Of a DNA stretch of 64,000 nucleotides, positions 1-8,815 are shown in pieces. The stretch covers positions 784,310 to 848,309 of the forward strand of contig NZ_BNBL01000001.1 in assembly GCF_014655595.1 (NCBI RefSeq). The letters run 5' to 3'. Both the position numbers and the translations under genes were made by a program. Position 1 is the stretch's first letter; each line of letters opens with the position of its first letter. The DNA is from Streptomyces griseocarneus. GTDB taxonomy: Bacteria > Actinomycetota > Actinomycetes > Streptomycetales > Streptomycetaceae. The notes under the pieces were generated by a model, which saw only the letters and a program-made list of their open reading frames with translations, did no database searches and had not been told where the DNA came from.

Positions 1-851
1 GCGAAGGCGAACAGCACCACCGCGTACGCCACCGACACCGCCGTCCCCTTCACCATCCCGCCCCACTCCGGGTGCGGCTGGAGGGCGTCGGCCCACGCGT
101 ACTGCCAGTGGGCGGGGAGCAGATCGCGCCAGTGCCCCAGCGCCGTGACCGCGTCCAGGACGTTGCCGACGATGGTCAGCCCCATCGCCCCGCCCACCGC
201 GCCCAGCGGCGCGTCGGTGACCGTCGACAGCCAGAACGCCAGCGCGGCCGTCACCAGCTGGCCGACGAAGACGTAGGCCACGACGACCGCCAGCCGGCCC
301 GTCGCCGTCCCCGCCTCCAGCGAGCCGCCGGTCGGGATGCGCAGCGGCCCCCAGCCGTAGGCCGCCGTGCCCGCCGCCAGCGCCACCAGCGGAAGCAGCA
401 CCATCGCGGCCGCACTGAAGCCCAGCGCCACCGTCAGCTTGCTCAGCAGCAGCCGGGAACGCGGCACCGGAGCCGCCAGCAGATAGCGCAGCGACGACCA
501 GCTCGCCTCCGACGCCACGGCGTCGCCGCAGAACAGCGCCACCGGCACCACGAGCAGGAAGCCCGCCGAGACGAACAGCGCGGTGGCCGCGAAGTTCACT
601 CCCGAGGCCGTGGCCGTGTCCATCAGCGTCACCCGGCTGTTGCGGCCGCCCGGATCCCCTCCGATCGCGAAGGCCGCGATCAGGACGAACGGCAGCACGG
701 CCAGCACCGCCCCCATCACCAGGGTGCGGCGCCGGCGCAGCTGCCGCGCCGCCTCCACCCGCAGCGGCAGGGTGCGCCGCGCGCGGTAGCCGGGCGCGGA
801 CTCCGGTGCGGGCGCCGCGTCCGCCGCGTCCCGCGTGGTCGCCGAGCTCAT
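1..851 (-). CDS. ABC-2 type transporter permease, 3' end outside window
   Basis: This is a membrane permease of an ABC-2 type exporter; about 283 residues are visible and the C-terminus lies beyond the left edge. A basic cytoplasmic N-terminus (RRTLPLRVEAARQLRRRR) leads into several hydrophobic segments, starting near residues 40-60, with further segments around residues 90-110 and 135-160. It starts with ATG at 851, which overlaps the TGA of the upstream ATPase gene in the form ATGA, so the two are translationally coupled and very probably form one transporter. The substrate cannot be told from sequence. Small-molecule or peptide export, or self-immunity, would be usual for this class. The permease class is fairly sure and the function is open. 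Confidence 0.85.
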   Translation of the reverse strand, partial: MSSATTRDAADAAPAPESAPGYRARRTLPLRVEAARQLRRRRTLVMGAVLAVLPFVLIAAFAIGGDPGGRNSRVTLMDTATASGVNFAATALFVSAGFLLVVPVALFCGDAVASEASWSSLRYLLAAPVPRSRLLLSKLTVALGFSAAAMVLLPLVALAAGTAAYGWGPLRIPTGGSLEAGTATGRLAVVVAYVFVGQLVTAALAFWLSTVTDAPLGAVGGAMGLTIVGNVLDAVTALGHWRDLLPAHWQYAWADALQPHPEWGGMVKGTAVSVAYAVVLFAF

Positions 852-3574
852 GCCGAGCCTCCGATCAGGGTCAGGAACGCGTCCTCCAGCCGCCGGTGCG
901 GGCCCACGCTCGCCACCGGGATCTCCAGCCGGACCAGTTCCGCGAGCAGTTCCGGCGCGCTCGCGCCGTCGAGCCGTACGAGCAGGCCCTCGTCGGTCCG
1001 CACCGCCGAGGCCACGCCCGGCAGGGCGGCCACCTTGTCGGCCATCACCTCCGACAGCCGGCCCGCGACGCCCACCAGCAGCGTGTCGCCCGAACCGACG
1101 ATGTCCGCCACCGGCCCGGCGCTCACCAGGCGCCCGCGGTCCATGACGACCAGGTGGGTGCAGGACTGCTCGACCTCCGCCAGCAGGTGGCTGGAGACGA
1201 TGACGGTACGGCCGGCGGCCGCGTAACGGATCATCACCTCCCGCATCTCCCGGATCTGCGGCGGGTCCAGACCGTTGGCCGGCTCGTCGAGGATCAGCAG
1301 GTCCGGCAGGCCGAGCATGGCCTGCGCGATCGCCAGGCGCTGCCGCATGCCCTGGGAGTACGTGCGCACGGCCCGCTCCAGCGCCGAGCCCAGGCCCGCG
1401 ATCTCCAGCGCCTCCTCGACGTGCGCGTCCTCGGCCGGCCGGCCGGTCGCCCGCCAGTACAGATCCAGGTTGGCCCGGCCCGACAGGTGCGGCAGGAACC
1501 CGGCGCCCTCCACGAAGGCCCCCACCCGCGACAGCACGGGCGCGCCCGGCCGGATGGCGTGCCCGAAGACGCGGATCTCGCCCGCGTCGGGGCGGATGAG
1601 TCCCATGAGCATGCGCAGCGTGGTCGTCTTGCCCGCGCCGTTCGGCCCGAGCAGGCCCAGCACCTGGCCGCGCTCGACCCGGAACGACAGGTCCCGCACG
1701 GCGTACCGGTCGGCGGACTTGGCGTAACGCTTGCCCAGGCCGGTGATCTGCAGCGGGACGTCGGCCAGCGCCGGGTCCGGGGCCGGCGTGGCGGAGCGCC
1801 GGCGGCCCGTCAGCAGCACGGCCGCCGCGACGGCCACGCCGCCGAGCGGCAGCCCCCACGTCCACCACGGCAGCCCGGCCGCGGCCGCCCGCACGCCGGG
1901 AGCCGTCGGCACGCTCAGGCCGCCGCCCGCGAGGGAGACGGTGTACGTGGCCGGCCGCACCGGCGAGGCGTAGCCGAGGTCGGTGGCGGCGAGCACCAGC
2001 CGCATCCGGTGGCCGGCCTCGAAGGTGTGGTCGACGGCCGGCAGCCGCAGCTCGACCGTGCGGCCCTTCTCGGCGCCGGTGACGCGCACGGGGGTGACGA
2101 GCTGTCCGGGCAACTGCTGCTGCCCGTTCGGACCCACGTCGTAGACCTTGGCGAACAGCACCGCATCGCCCGTGTCCGAGGCCACCTTCACGGTGGCGGT
2201 GGGCGAGCCGGTGACGTGGACGCCCTCGGCGAGCCGGCCGGAGTCGAAGCGGGCGTACTGGCCGGGGAAGTCGAGGGACACCCCGATGCCCAGCCCCGAC
2301 AGCTGGGAGGCGGCCCCGCCGATGCCCGGTACGGCGGAGACGGCGGCCGGGTTGGCGCCGGCCGGGTTGCCGAAGGACTGCCGGCCGCCGGTCAGCGCGA
2401 CCGTACGGGTCCCGTCGCGCAGCCCGGGGTAGCGGGCGCCGGTCGCGGTGCGCAGTCGCACCGCGCCGTCGGTGGTGTCGATGCCGCCGGTCCGGCTGAC
2501 CCGGAACGCGGGGCCGGTGTCCGCCCCTTCGTCGTCCTTGAGGTACCGGTCGAACCACGCGCGCGTGCGTCGCTCGACGCGCTGCTCCTCGCTCGCCATG
2601 CCCGCGTCGTGGCCGCCCGAGACCCAGTCGACGGCGACGGGCGCGCCGTTGCGGCGGATGGCCCGGGCCGCCGCGTCGGCCTGGTCGAGGGGGAAGAGGG
2701 AGTCGCTCTGCCCCTGCACGAGCAGAGTGGGGACCTTGATGCGGTCCGCCACGGCGGAGGGGCTGCGGCGCTCGAGCAGTTCGCGGGCGGCGGCGTCGGG
2801 CCGGCCGGCCACGGCCACCCGCTCGTACATCTCGCACAGGCTCTTCTCGAACCGCCCGCAGCCGGAGGCGGCCGGGCCGGCCGCCGCCTTGCCGGCGGCT
2901 CCCGGGGAGCCGCCGCCCGGGGAGCCGGTGACGGTGGAGCCGGTGGTGAAGAAGATGCCGGCCCACAGCCGCTTGAACACCTCGCCGGGGAAGAGCGAGT
3001 CGGCGAGGTTCCAGTAGGTGATCTGCGGGGCGATGGCGTCGACGCGCCGGTCGTGCCCGGCGGCGAGGAGGGCGACCGCGCCGCCGTAGGAGGCGCCCGC
3101 GATGCCCACGCGGGGGTCGCCCGCCCGGTCCAGGCGCACCTCCGGCCGGCGGGCGAGCCAGTCGACGAGCCGGCTGACGTCGGCCACCTCGTGGCCGGGG
3201 TCGTTGAGGCCGATGCGGCCGGAGGACCGGCCGAAGCCCCGCGCGGACCACGTCAGCACCGCGTAGCCCTCGCGGGCCAGGTCCTCCGCCTGGGCCCGCA
3301 GGTCGTTCTTGCTGCCGCCGAAGCCGTGCGCGAGCAGGACGGCGGGCCGACGGCCCGGGTTGCCGGAGGTGAAGAACGAGGTGTCGATCCGGACGCCGCC
3401 CTTGCCGTCTCCGGGCTCCTCGTCCACGGCGATCACCCGGTCCTCGCGGCGCACGGGCGGATCGTCACCGGTGGCCGAGGCCACGGTCCAGGTACCGGCA
3501 CCGGCGAGCACGGCGCCGGCGGCCAGGGCGGCCACCAGCCGCCGCCCGCGCGGGCGAGGGAGACGCAGCTTCAT
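848..3574 (-). CDS. Alpha/beta hydrolase (CocE/X-Pro peptidase type) fused to ABC transporter ATPase
   Basis: This 908-residue protein joins two families. Residues 1-35 are a basic plus hydrophobic export signal or anchor. Residues about 60-550 are an alpha/beta hydrolase of the CocE/X-Pro dipeptidyl-peptidase type, with nucleophile motif GASYGG near residue 163 and a beta-rich C-terminal part. A single membrane segment (LPLGGVAVAAAVLL) lies near residues 570-590. An ABC ATPase follows, with Walker A GPNGAGKTT near 640, signature YSQGMRQR near 738 and Walker B LLILDEPANGLDP near 756. The topology is self-consistent: hydrolase outside, one crossing, ATPase inside. The downstream permease gene overlaps by 4 bases. 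I infer an ABC-2 transporter whose ATPase subunit carries an extracellular esterase or peptidase. The hydrolase substrate is unknown. Confidence 0.88.
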   Translation of the reverse strand: MKLRLPRPRGRRLVAALAAGAVLAGAGTWTVASATGDDPPVRREDRVIAVDEEPGDGKGGVRIDTSFFTSGNPGRRPAVLLAHGFGGSKNDLRAQAEDLAREGYAVLTWSARGFGRSSGRIGLNDPGHEVADVSRLVDWLARRPEVRLDRAGDPRVGIAGASYGGAVALLAAGHDRRVDAIAPQITYWNLADSLFPGEVFKRLWAGIFFTTGSTVTGSPGGGSPGAAGKAAAGPAASGCGRFEKSLCEMYERVAVAGRPDAAARELLERRSPSAVADRIKVPTLLVQGQSDSLFPLDQADAAARAIRRNGAPVAVDWVSGGHDAGMASEEQRVERRTRAWFDRYLKDDEGADTGPAFRVSRTGGIDTTDGAVRLRTATGARYPGLRDGTRTVALTGGRQSFGNPAGANPAAVSAVPGIGGAASQLSGLGIGVSLDFPGQYARFDSGRLAEGVHVTGSPTATVKVASDTGDAVLFAKVYDVGPNGQQQLPGQLVTPVRVTGAEKGRTVELRLPAVDHTFEAGHRMRLVLAATDLGYASPVRPATYTVSLAGGGLSVPTAPGVRAAAAGLPWWTWGLPLGGVAVAAAVLLTGRRRSATPAPDPALADVPLQITGLGKRYAKSADRYAVRDLSFRVERGQVLGLLGPNGAGKTTTLRMLMGLIRPDAGEIRVFGHAIRPGAPVLSRVGAFVEGAGFLPHLSGRANLDLYWRATGRPAEDAHVEEALEIAGLGSALERAVRTYSQGMRQRLAIAQAMLGLPDLLILDEPANGLDPPQIREMREVMIRYAAAGRTVIVSSHLLAEVEQSCTHLVVMDRGRLVSAGPVADIVGSGDTLLVGVAGRLSEVMADKVAALPGVASAVRTDEGLLVRLDGASAPELLAELVRLEIPVASVGPHRRLEDAFLTLIGGSA

Positions 3575-3586
3575 GTTCGAATGCTA
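3575..3586 (-). promoter_or_regulatory. Candidate -10 element for a leaderless transcript of the hydrolase-ABC gene
   Basis: On the minus strand TAGCAT (3586-3581) is followed by exactly six bases and then the ATG at 3574. A TANNNT box 6-7 bases before a start codon is the usual layout of leaderless actinobacterial mRNAs, and no Shine-Dalgarno sequence precedes this ATG. A matching -35 box is not clear. Confidence 0.5.
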
Positions 3587-3627
3587 AGCGGAGCTGTCTT
3601 CCCCTTCGGCTTCCCCCTCGGTAGCGC

Positions 3628-6600
3628 TCATGCCCGTCGCAGCCGCAGGGTGACGATCTCGAACGGCCGCAACGACAGCGCCACCCCGCCGTCCTCGGCC
3701 GACAGCGCGCTCACCGGCCGCTCCAGCAGGTCGCAGACCGAGACCGCCGCCACCGCGAACGCGGCGGTCAGCCGAGTGGCGGCCCGCCCGCCGAGCGACT
3801 CGTACAGCCGCACCACGACGTCCCCGCTGCCGTCGTCGGCGAGCTTCACGGCCGAGACGACCACCGCCTCGTTCCCCACCGTCACCAGCGGCTCCACGCC
3901 GGACGACCCCGGAACCCGTCGCTCCGGCAGATTGATCCGGTGGCCCTCCCGCACCGCGTCCACCACGGACGCGCCCGGCACCAGGGCGTAGCGGAAGCTG
4001 TGCGTCCCCTGGTCGGTGCGCGGGTCGGGGAAGCGGGGAGCGCGCAGCAGGGAGAGCCGCACCGTCGTCGTGGTCCCCGCGTCCGCGCCCTCGCGGACCG
4101 TCCGCGACACGTCGTAGCCGTACGTCGAGTCGTTGACCAGCGCCACCCCCCACCCCGGCTCCGCCAGGTGCACGAAGCGGTGCGCGCAGGCCTCGAACTT
4201 CGCCGCGTCCCAGCTGGTGTTGGCGTGGGTGGGGCGGTAGAGGTGGCCGAACTGGGTCTCGGCCGCCACCCGGTCGGCGTGCACGTCCAGGGGGAAGGCC
4301 ACCTTGAGGAACTTCTCCGTCTCGTGCCAGTCGACCTCCGTGCCGAAGTCCACCCGCCGCACCCCGGCGGGCAGCGAGATCCGCTGCTCGACCCGCGAGG
4401 CCCCGAAGGCCCGCACGACGCGCACCCCGCACCCGTCGGCGGTGGCCTCCACCAGCTCGGCGTCCGTCAGGTCGGTCACGGTGTTGCGGTAGAACGGGTC
4501 CACGTCCCAGGCGTCCCACATGTTCGGGAAGTCCTGGTGCAACTGCAGCAGGTTGGCCGCCGCGCCCGGCGCGACGGTCTCTCGCCCGGCCGCGAGGTCC
4601 ACCACGGAGACGACCAGCCCCCGCCCGTCGATCCCGACCCGCAGCAGGCCGTTGTCGAGCTCGAACCCGCCGCCCTCGCGCGGCCGGGCGGCCGCGAGGC
4701 TCCCCCCGCCGGCGGGAGCCCGCTCCGTGACGCCGCCGAGCGCCGGCACCCCGTCGCGCACGTGCGGCGCGGCGTTGACGACGACCGTCCCCGCGCCCCC
4801 GCCGCCACCCGTCAGCGCAGCCAGCGCGTCCGCGACGACCTCCTCCAGCTCGGCGGCCACCTCCGCGTACGTCCGCGCCGCCTCCCGGTGCACCCACGCG
4901 ATCGACGTGCCGGGCAGGATGTCGTGGAACTGGTGCAGCAGCACCGTCTTCCACAGCAGGTCCAGTCGCTCGTACGGATACGGGAACCCGGCCCGCACCG
5001 CCGCCGTCGCCGCCCACAGCTCGGCCTCGCGCAGCAGGTGCTCGCTGCGGCGGTTGCCCTGCTTGGTGCGCGCCTGGCTGGTGAGCGTCGCCCGGTGCAG
5101 CTCCAGGTACAGCTCGCCCACCCACACCGGCGCGTGCGGGTACTCGGCGTGGGCCTTCTCGAAGAACGCCGCCGGCTTCTCGAAGGCGACCCTCGCCGAA
5201 CCCTCCAGATCCGCCAGCCGCTTCGCCCGCGCCAGCATCTCCCGCGTCGTGCCGCCCCCGCCGTCGCCCCACCCGGTCGGCGCGAGGGAGCGCCGCGCCC
5301 CGCCCTTCTCCCGGAAGTTGCGGGCCGCGTGCGCGACCTCCTGCCCCGAGAGCTGGGAGTTGTAGGTGTCGATGGGCGGGAAGTGGGTGAAGACCCGCGT
5401 GCCGTCCAGGCCCTCCCACCAGAACGTGTGGTGCGGGAACGTATTCGTCTGACTCCAGGAGATCTTCTGCGTCAGGAACCACTTCGCCCCCGCGAGCCGC
5501 ACCAGCTGCGGCAGCGCGGCGGAGTAGCCGAAGCTGTCCGGCAGCCACACCTCCTCCGTCTCGATCCCGAACTCCTCCAGGAAGAAGCGCTTGCCGTGCG
5601 TGAACTGCCGCGCCAGCGCCTCACCGCCGGGCATGTTCGTGTCGGACTCCACCCACATGCCGCCCACGGGAACGAAGCGGCCCTCCGCGACCGCCTTCTT
5701 CACCCGCGCGTACACCTCCGGCCGGTGCTCCTTGATCCACGCGAACTGCTGCGCCTGCGACATGGCGTAGACGAAGTCCGGCTCGTCCTCCAGCAGCGCG
5801 GTCATGTTGGAGGCGGTACGGGCGACCTTGCGCACCGTCTCGCGCAGCGGCCACAGCCACGCCGAGTCGATGTGGGAGTGCCCCACGGCGCTGAGCCGGT
5901 GCGCGGAGGCGTGCGCGGGCGCGGAGAGCACCTCGGTGAGCTCCGCGCGCGCCCGGTCCGCCGTGCCGCCGACGTCCTGCAGGTCCACCGCGTCCAGCGC
6001 CCGCTCGACGGCCCGCAGGATCTCCCAGCGGCGCGGCGAATCCACCGGCAGCTCGGTCATCAGCTGGCCCAGCACCTCCAGGTCCTGCACCAGCTCCCAC
6101 ACGGTCCGGTCGAACACCGCCAGGTCCATCCGCGCCAGGCGGTAGCGCGGGCCGTCGTCGGCCGTCTCCCGGTCGCCCAGCTCGGTCGGTACGAAGGGGT
6201 GGTAGTCCAGGATCACGGGGTTGGACGCGGCCTCGACGTGCAGCAGCACCCGCTCGCCGCCCGCCACGCGCTCCCCGATGCGCACCCACTGGTTGCGCGG
6301 GTTGAGGCCCTTCACCGGCGAGCCGTCCGGGCCGTGGACCAGGCCCTCGCACTGGAAGCCCGGCATGTTCTCGTCGAACCCCAGGTCCAGCAGGGCCTCG
6401 ACCGTACGGCCCGCCCACCGCTGCGGCACCGTCCCCGACACAGTGAACCAGCTGGTGCCCCACGCCGGCCCCCACCGCTCGCCCACCGCGATGGGCACGC
6501 GCGGGGCCGTCAGCCCCTGCTCGACGGGCACGGGCTCGCCGGGCGCGTGCCACACGCCGACGTCCAGCGGCACGGACTCGGGGTACACGGCCGGGCGGAT

Positions 6601-6657
6601 GCGCTCCTCGAGCACCCTCGTGAGCCGGGCTTCGGTGATGGCGCGGTCGTTGTGCAT
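3628..6657 (-). CDS. GH38 alpha-mannosidase
   Basis: This 1009-residue glycoside hydrolase of family 38 removes alpha-linked mannose from N-glycans or their fragments. The N-terminal accessory domain (about 1-240) precedes the catalytic domain, which shows HSHIDSAWLWP near residue 255 (zinc ligands) and WLPDSFGYS near 370, whose Asp is the expected nucleophile. A C-terminal beta-sandwich part follows (GH38C type). There is no signal peptide, so the enzyme should be cytoplasmic. I chose ATG 6657 because AAGGAGAG lies just upstream and the longer reading has no family similarity. It is the last gene of an operon with GH85, GH5 and a sugar importer, which points to high-mannose glycan use after import. 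Confidence 0.95.
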   Translation of the reverse strand: MHNDRAITEARLTRVLEERIRPAVYPESVPLDVGVWHAPGEPVPVEQGLTAPRVPIAVGERWGPAWGTSWFTVSGTVPQRWAGRTVEALLDLGFDENMPGFQCEGLVHGPDGSPVKGLNPRNQWVRIGERVAGGERVLLHVEAASNPVILDYHPFVPTELGDRETADDGPRYRLARMDLAVFDRTVWELVQDLEVLGQLMTELPVDSPRRWEILRAVERALDAVDLQDVGGTADRARAELTEVLSAPAHASAHRLSAVGHSHIDSAWLWPLRETVRKVARTASNMTALLEDEPDFVYAMSQAQQFAWIKEHRPEVYARVKKAVAEGRFVPVGGMWVESDTNMPGGEALARQFTHGKRFFLEEFGIETEEVWLPDSFGYSAALPQLVRLAGAKWFLTQKISWSQTNTFPHHTFWWEGLDGTRVFTHFPPIDTYNSQLSGQEVAHAARNFREKGGARRSLAPTGWGDGGGGTTREMLARAKRLADLEGSARVAFEKPAAFFEKAHAEYPHAPVWVGELYLELHRATLTSQARTKQGNRRSEHLLREAELWAATAAVRAGFPYPYERLDLLWKTVLLHQFHDILPGTSIAWVHREAARTYAEVAAELEEVVADALAALTGGGGGAGTVVVNAAPHVRDGVPALGGVTERAPAGGGSLAAARPREGGGFELDNGLLRVGIDGRGLVVSVVDLAAGRETVAPGAAANLLQLHQDFPNMWDAWDVDPFYRNTVTDLTDAELVEATADGCGVRVVRAFGASRVEQRISLPAGVRRVDFGTEVDWHETEKFLKVAFPLDVHADRVAAETQFGHLYRPTHANTSWDAAKFEACAHRFVHLAEPGWGVALVNDSTYGYDVSRTVREGADAGTTTTVRLSLLRAPRFPDPRTDQGTHSFRYALVPGASVVDAVREGHRINLPERRVPGSSGVEPLVTVGNEAVVVSAVKLADDGSGDVVVRLYESLGGRAATRLTAAFAVAAVSVCDLLERPVSALSAEDGGVALSLRPFEIVTLRLRRA

Positions 6658-6724
6658 GCCTCTCCTTGTCCGTGTCCTCGTGCGCGACGCCGTCCGTGCC
6701 GCTGCCCGTGCCCCCGGCCGGGGA

Positions 6725-8815
6725 CTACCAGCGGTACGTGACGCGGGCGGGGGCCGACGCGGTGTACAGCTCGTCCACGGCGCGCACCTCGACGCGGGTG
6801 GCCGCCTCGTCGGCCGTACGGCGCAGCGCCGGAACGTAGTAGGCATGCCCACACGTGCCGCCCAGGAAGCGGCGCGCCCCGCCGGGCAGCACCTGGTGCA
6901 GCTCGTAGTGGCGCACGGGCGGGGCGCCCGGCCGGGACGGCGGCGGAGTCCAGGCGACGCGCAGCGCGGCGCCGCCGTCGGCGGTGCGCGCGGCCGCGGT
7001 CACGGCGGTCCCGCCCGGCCGGCCGGGTGCCGCCGACGGGGCGTCCCGCACCGCCAGGCCGCCCAGCCGCCAGCGCACCGCCCCGCCGTCCGGGGCCGTG
7101 AGCCGTACGCCGAGGGCCCGCACGGTCCGGCCGTCCCGGCCGGCCGGCAGCGCGCCCAGGCGCAGCGTGGCGGTGCTCCAGCCGCTCCCGTCCCCGCGCA
7201 GGGTGCCGGCCGGCACGTAGGAGAAGCGGTACGGGCGCTCCTCCTCGAGCGCGACCGCCAGCTCCACCCGGACGGCCGCCGAGCCGGGGCCGGCCCGGTG
7301 CGCCAGCCGCACGACGGCCGTCCGGGGCAGCGGCAGCCGCGCCGTGAACAGCTCGATCGTCGCCGGATCGCCGAGCGTGCCCTCGACGAGGAGGCTGCTG
7401 CCGCCCCGCCAGGCGTCGGCGAAGTCGAAGCCGACGGCCGGCCGGGCGCCCGCCGTGTGGATCACCCAGCGGCGGCCGGGCAGCCGGTCCTGCAGCCCCA
7501 GGTGGTTCCAGGCCGCCTCGCCGGTGCGCCGGCCCTCCTCGTACCAGCCCAGGCCGTGACCGGTGTTGAAGGTCGTCGCGAACGGCAGCGCGGTGAGCGT
7601 GGAGCGGTCGGCGACGGACGCGGCCGGGGCCCGCCACGGCCCCGCGTCGCCCGGGCGGGCCGGGTCCAGCGCGTGCCCGGACCAGAAGCGGTCGTCGCGC
7701 GCGTGGAAGGCGCCGGGGGAGCGCTCGCCGGAGGGCGCGCTCTTCCAGGTCCACTCGGGGCGGTAGAAGCCGAACGAGGCGGTGTGCGGGGCGCCGGCCG
7801 GCACGAGCGCGTCCCAGTCGACGCGGGTGTCCCAGCCGGCCGCCTCGACGTCGATCCCGGCCCACAGTTCGTACGGGCCGCGCCCCATGCCCCGCGCGCG
7901 CTCGCCGGAGGCGACGAGGCGGGAGCGGTCCCAGCCGAAGTTGAGGAACATGGTGTCGGCGGCGCGGAAGAAGGGGGCGTTGGCGTCGTTGAGCTCGTTC
8001 TGCCAGGCGACGTCGCCGGAGACGGCCATGGCGTCGTACCAGGTGACGCGGAGCCCGGTGCCGCGCGTCCGCAGGTACGCCACGAAGTCCCGCATGTCCG
8101 CGCCCAGCCGGGCGTCCCCGCCGCCGGTCTCGGCGTTGACGAACCAGCCGTCGAAGCCGTACGCCCGTGCCACCTCGATCAGCTTGTCGGCCAGCGGGAA
8201 GCCGCCGTCCGCGCCGCGCCGGACCAGCTCGCGCGTCCACAGCAGCCGGCCGCCGTAGGCCGCGGGCGGCAGGAAGACCGTGCCCAGGACGGGCACGCCG
8301 TTGCGGTGGGCGGCGTCCACGACGGGCGCGTTGGGCGCCAGGATCAGCCCCTCGCCGGAGGAGCCGCCCCAGAAGACCAGCTCGTCGAGGTAGGCCCAGT
8401 GGGTGAGGGCGTAGGAGTCGGCCGTCGCCGAGCCCTGCGAGGGGTTGCCGGAGGTGGTGGCGAAGGCGGCGAGGGCGCTGATGCGGGCCTGGCCGGCGCG
8501 GGCGGTGGGGTTGGCGGGCAGGGGAGTGAAGCGCGGGGCGAGGGGGACGGTGGCCCTGTTGAAGGTCAGGTCGGGATCCCGCCCGGGCGTCCAGGAGGCG
8601 AGGCTCCGCCAGACGATCCCCGGGCCGGGCGAGCCGTCGGGGAGGCTGTCGGGGTACCAGTACGAGGCGTACGGCTGGAGGTCCCCGGCCTGCGCGGGGG
8701 GTCTTCCGCCGGTCGTAGCGGTGGGCCTTGCAGCGGCCCCCGCCGTGGTGGGCGCGAGGGCGGCCGCGGCGCTCGCGGCGCCGGCGGCGAGGACCTCGCG
8801 GCGCGTCACGCTCAT
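6725..8815 (-). CDS. GH85 endo-beta-N-acetylglucosaminidase, Tat-exported
   Basis: This 696-residue enzyme is of the ENGase family, which cuts between the two GlcNAc residues of the N-glycan core. It starts with MSVTRREVLAAG followed by an Ala-rich stretch, a twin-arginine signal, so it should act outside the cell. The catalytic domain begins after about residue 40, and the motif YGFDGWFVNAETGG near residue 220 holds the expected catalytic Glu and a preceding Asn. The C-terminal third contains beta-sandwich modules ending in a fibronectin III-like segment (VEVRAVDELYTASAPA). ATG 8815 overlaps the stop of the GH5 gene in the form ATGA, which fixes the start. A 67-base gap separates it from the downstream GH38 gene. 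Confidence 0.93.
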   Translation of the reverse strand: MSVTRREVLAAGAASAAAALAPTTAGAAARPTATTGGRPPAQAGDLQPYASYWYPDSLPDGSPGPGIVWRSLASWTPGRDPDLTFNRATVPLAPRFTPLPANPTARAGQARISALAAFATTSGNPSQGSATADSYALTHWAYLDELVFWGGSSGEGLILAPNAPVVDAAHRNGVPVLGTVFLPPAAYGGRLLWTRELVRRGADGGFPLADKLIEVARAYGFDGWFVNAETGGGDARLGADMRDFVAYLRTRGTGLRVTWYDAMAVSGDVAWQNELNDANAPFFRAADTMFLNFGWDRSRLVASGERARGMGRGPYELWAGIDVEAAGWDTRVDWDALVPAGAPHTASFGFYRPEWTWKSAPSGERSPGAFHARDDRFWSGHALDPARPGDAGPWRAPAASVADRSTLTALPFATTFNTGHGLGWYEEGRRTGEAAWNHLGLQDRLPGRRWVIHTAGARPAVGFDFADAWRGGSSLLVEGTLGDPATIELFTARLPLPRTAVVRLAHRAGPGSAAVRVELAVALEEERPYRFSYVPAGTLRGDGSGWSTATLRLGALPAGRDGRTVRALGVRLTAPDGGAVRWRLGGLAVRDAPSAAPGRPGGTAVTAAARTADGGAALRVAWTPPPSRPGAPPVRHYELHQVLPGGARRFLGGTCGHAYYVPALRRTADEAATRVEVRAVDELYTASAPARVTYRW

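Noticed and set aside
806..3991. Plus-strand open frame of about 1060 codons opposite the hydrolase-ABC gene
   Set aside because: It is a mirror frame of the real gene with His/Arg/Pro-rich composition and no family motif.
6658..6852. N-terminal extension of the alpha-mannosidase
   Set aside because: The extra 65 residues are Arg/Pro/Ala/Thr-rich noise and overlap the end of the GH85 gene; ATG 6657 has a strong ribosome site.
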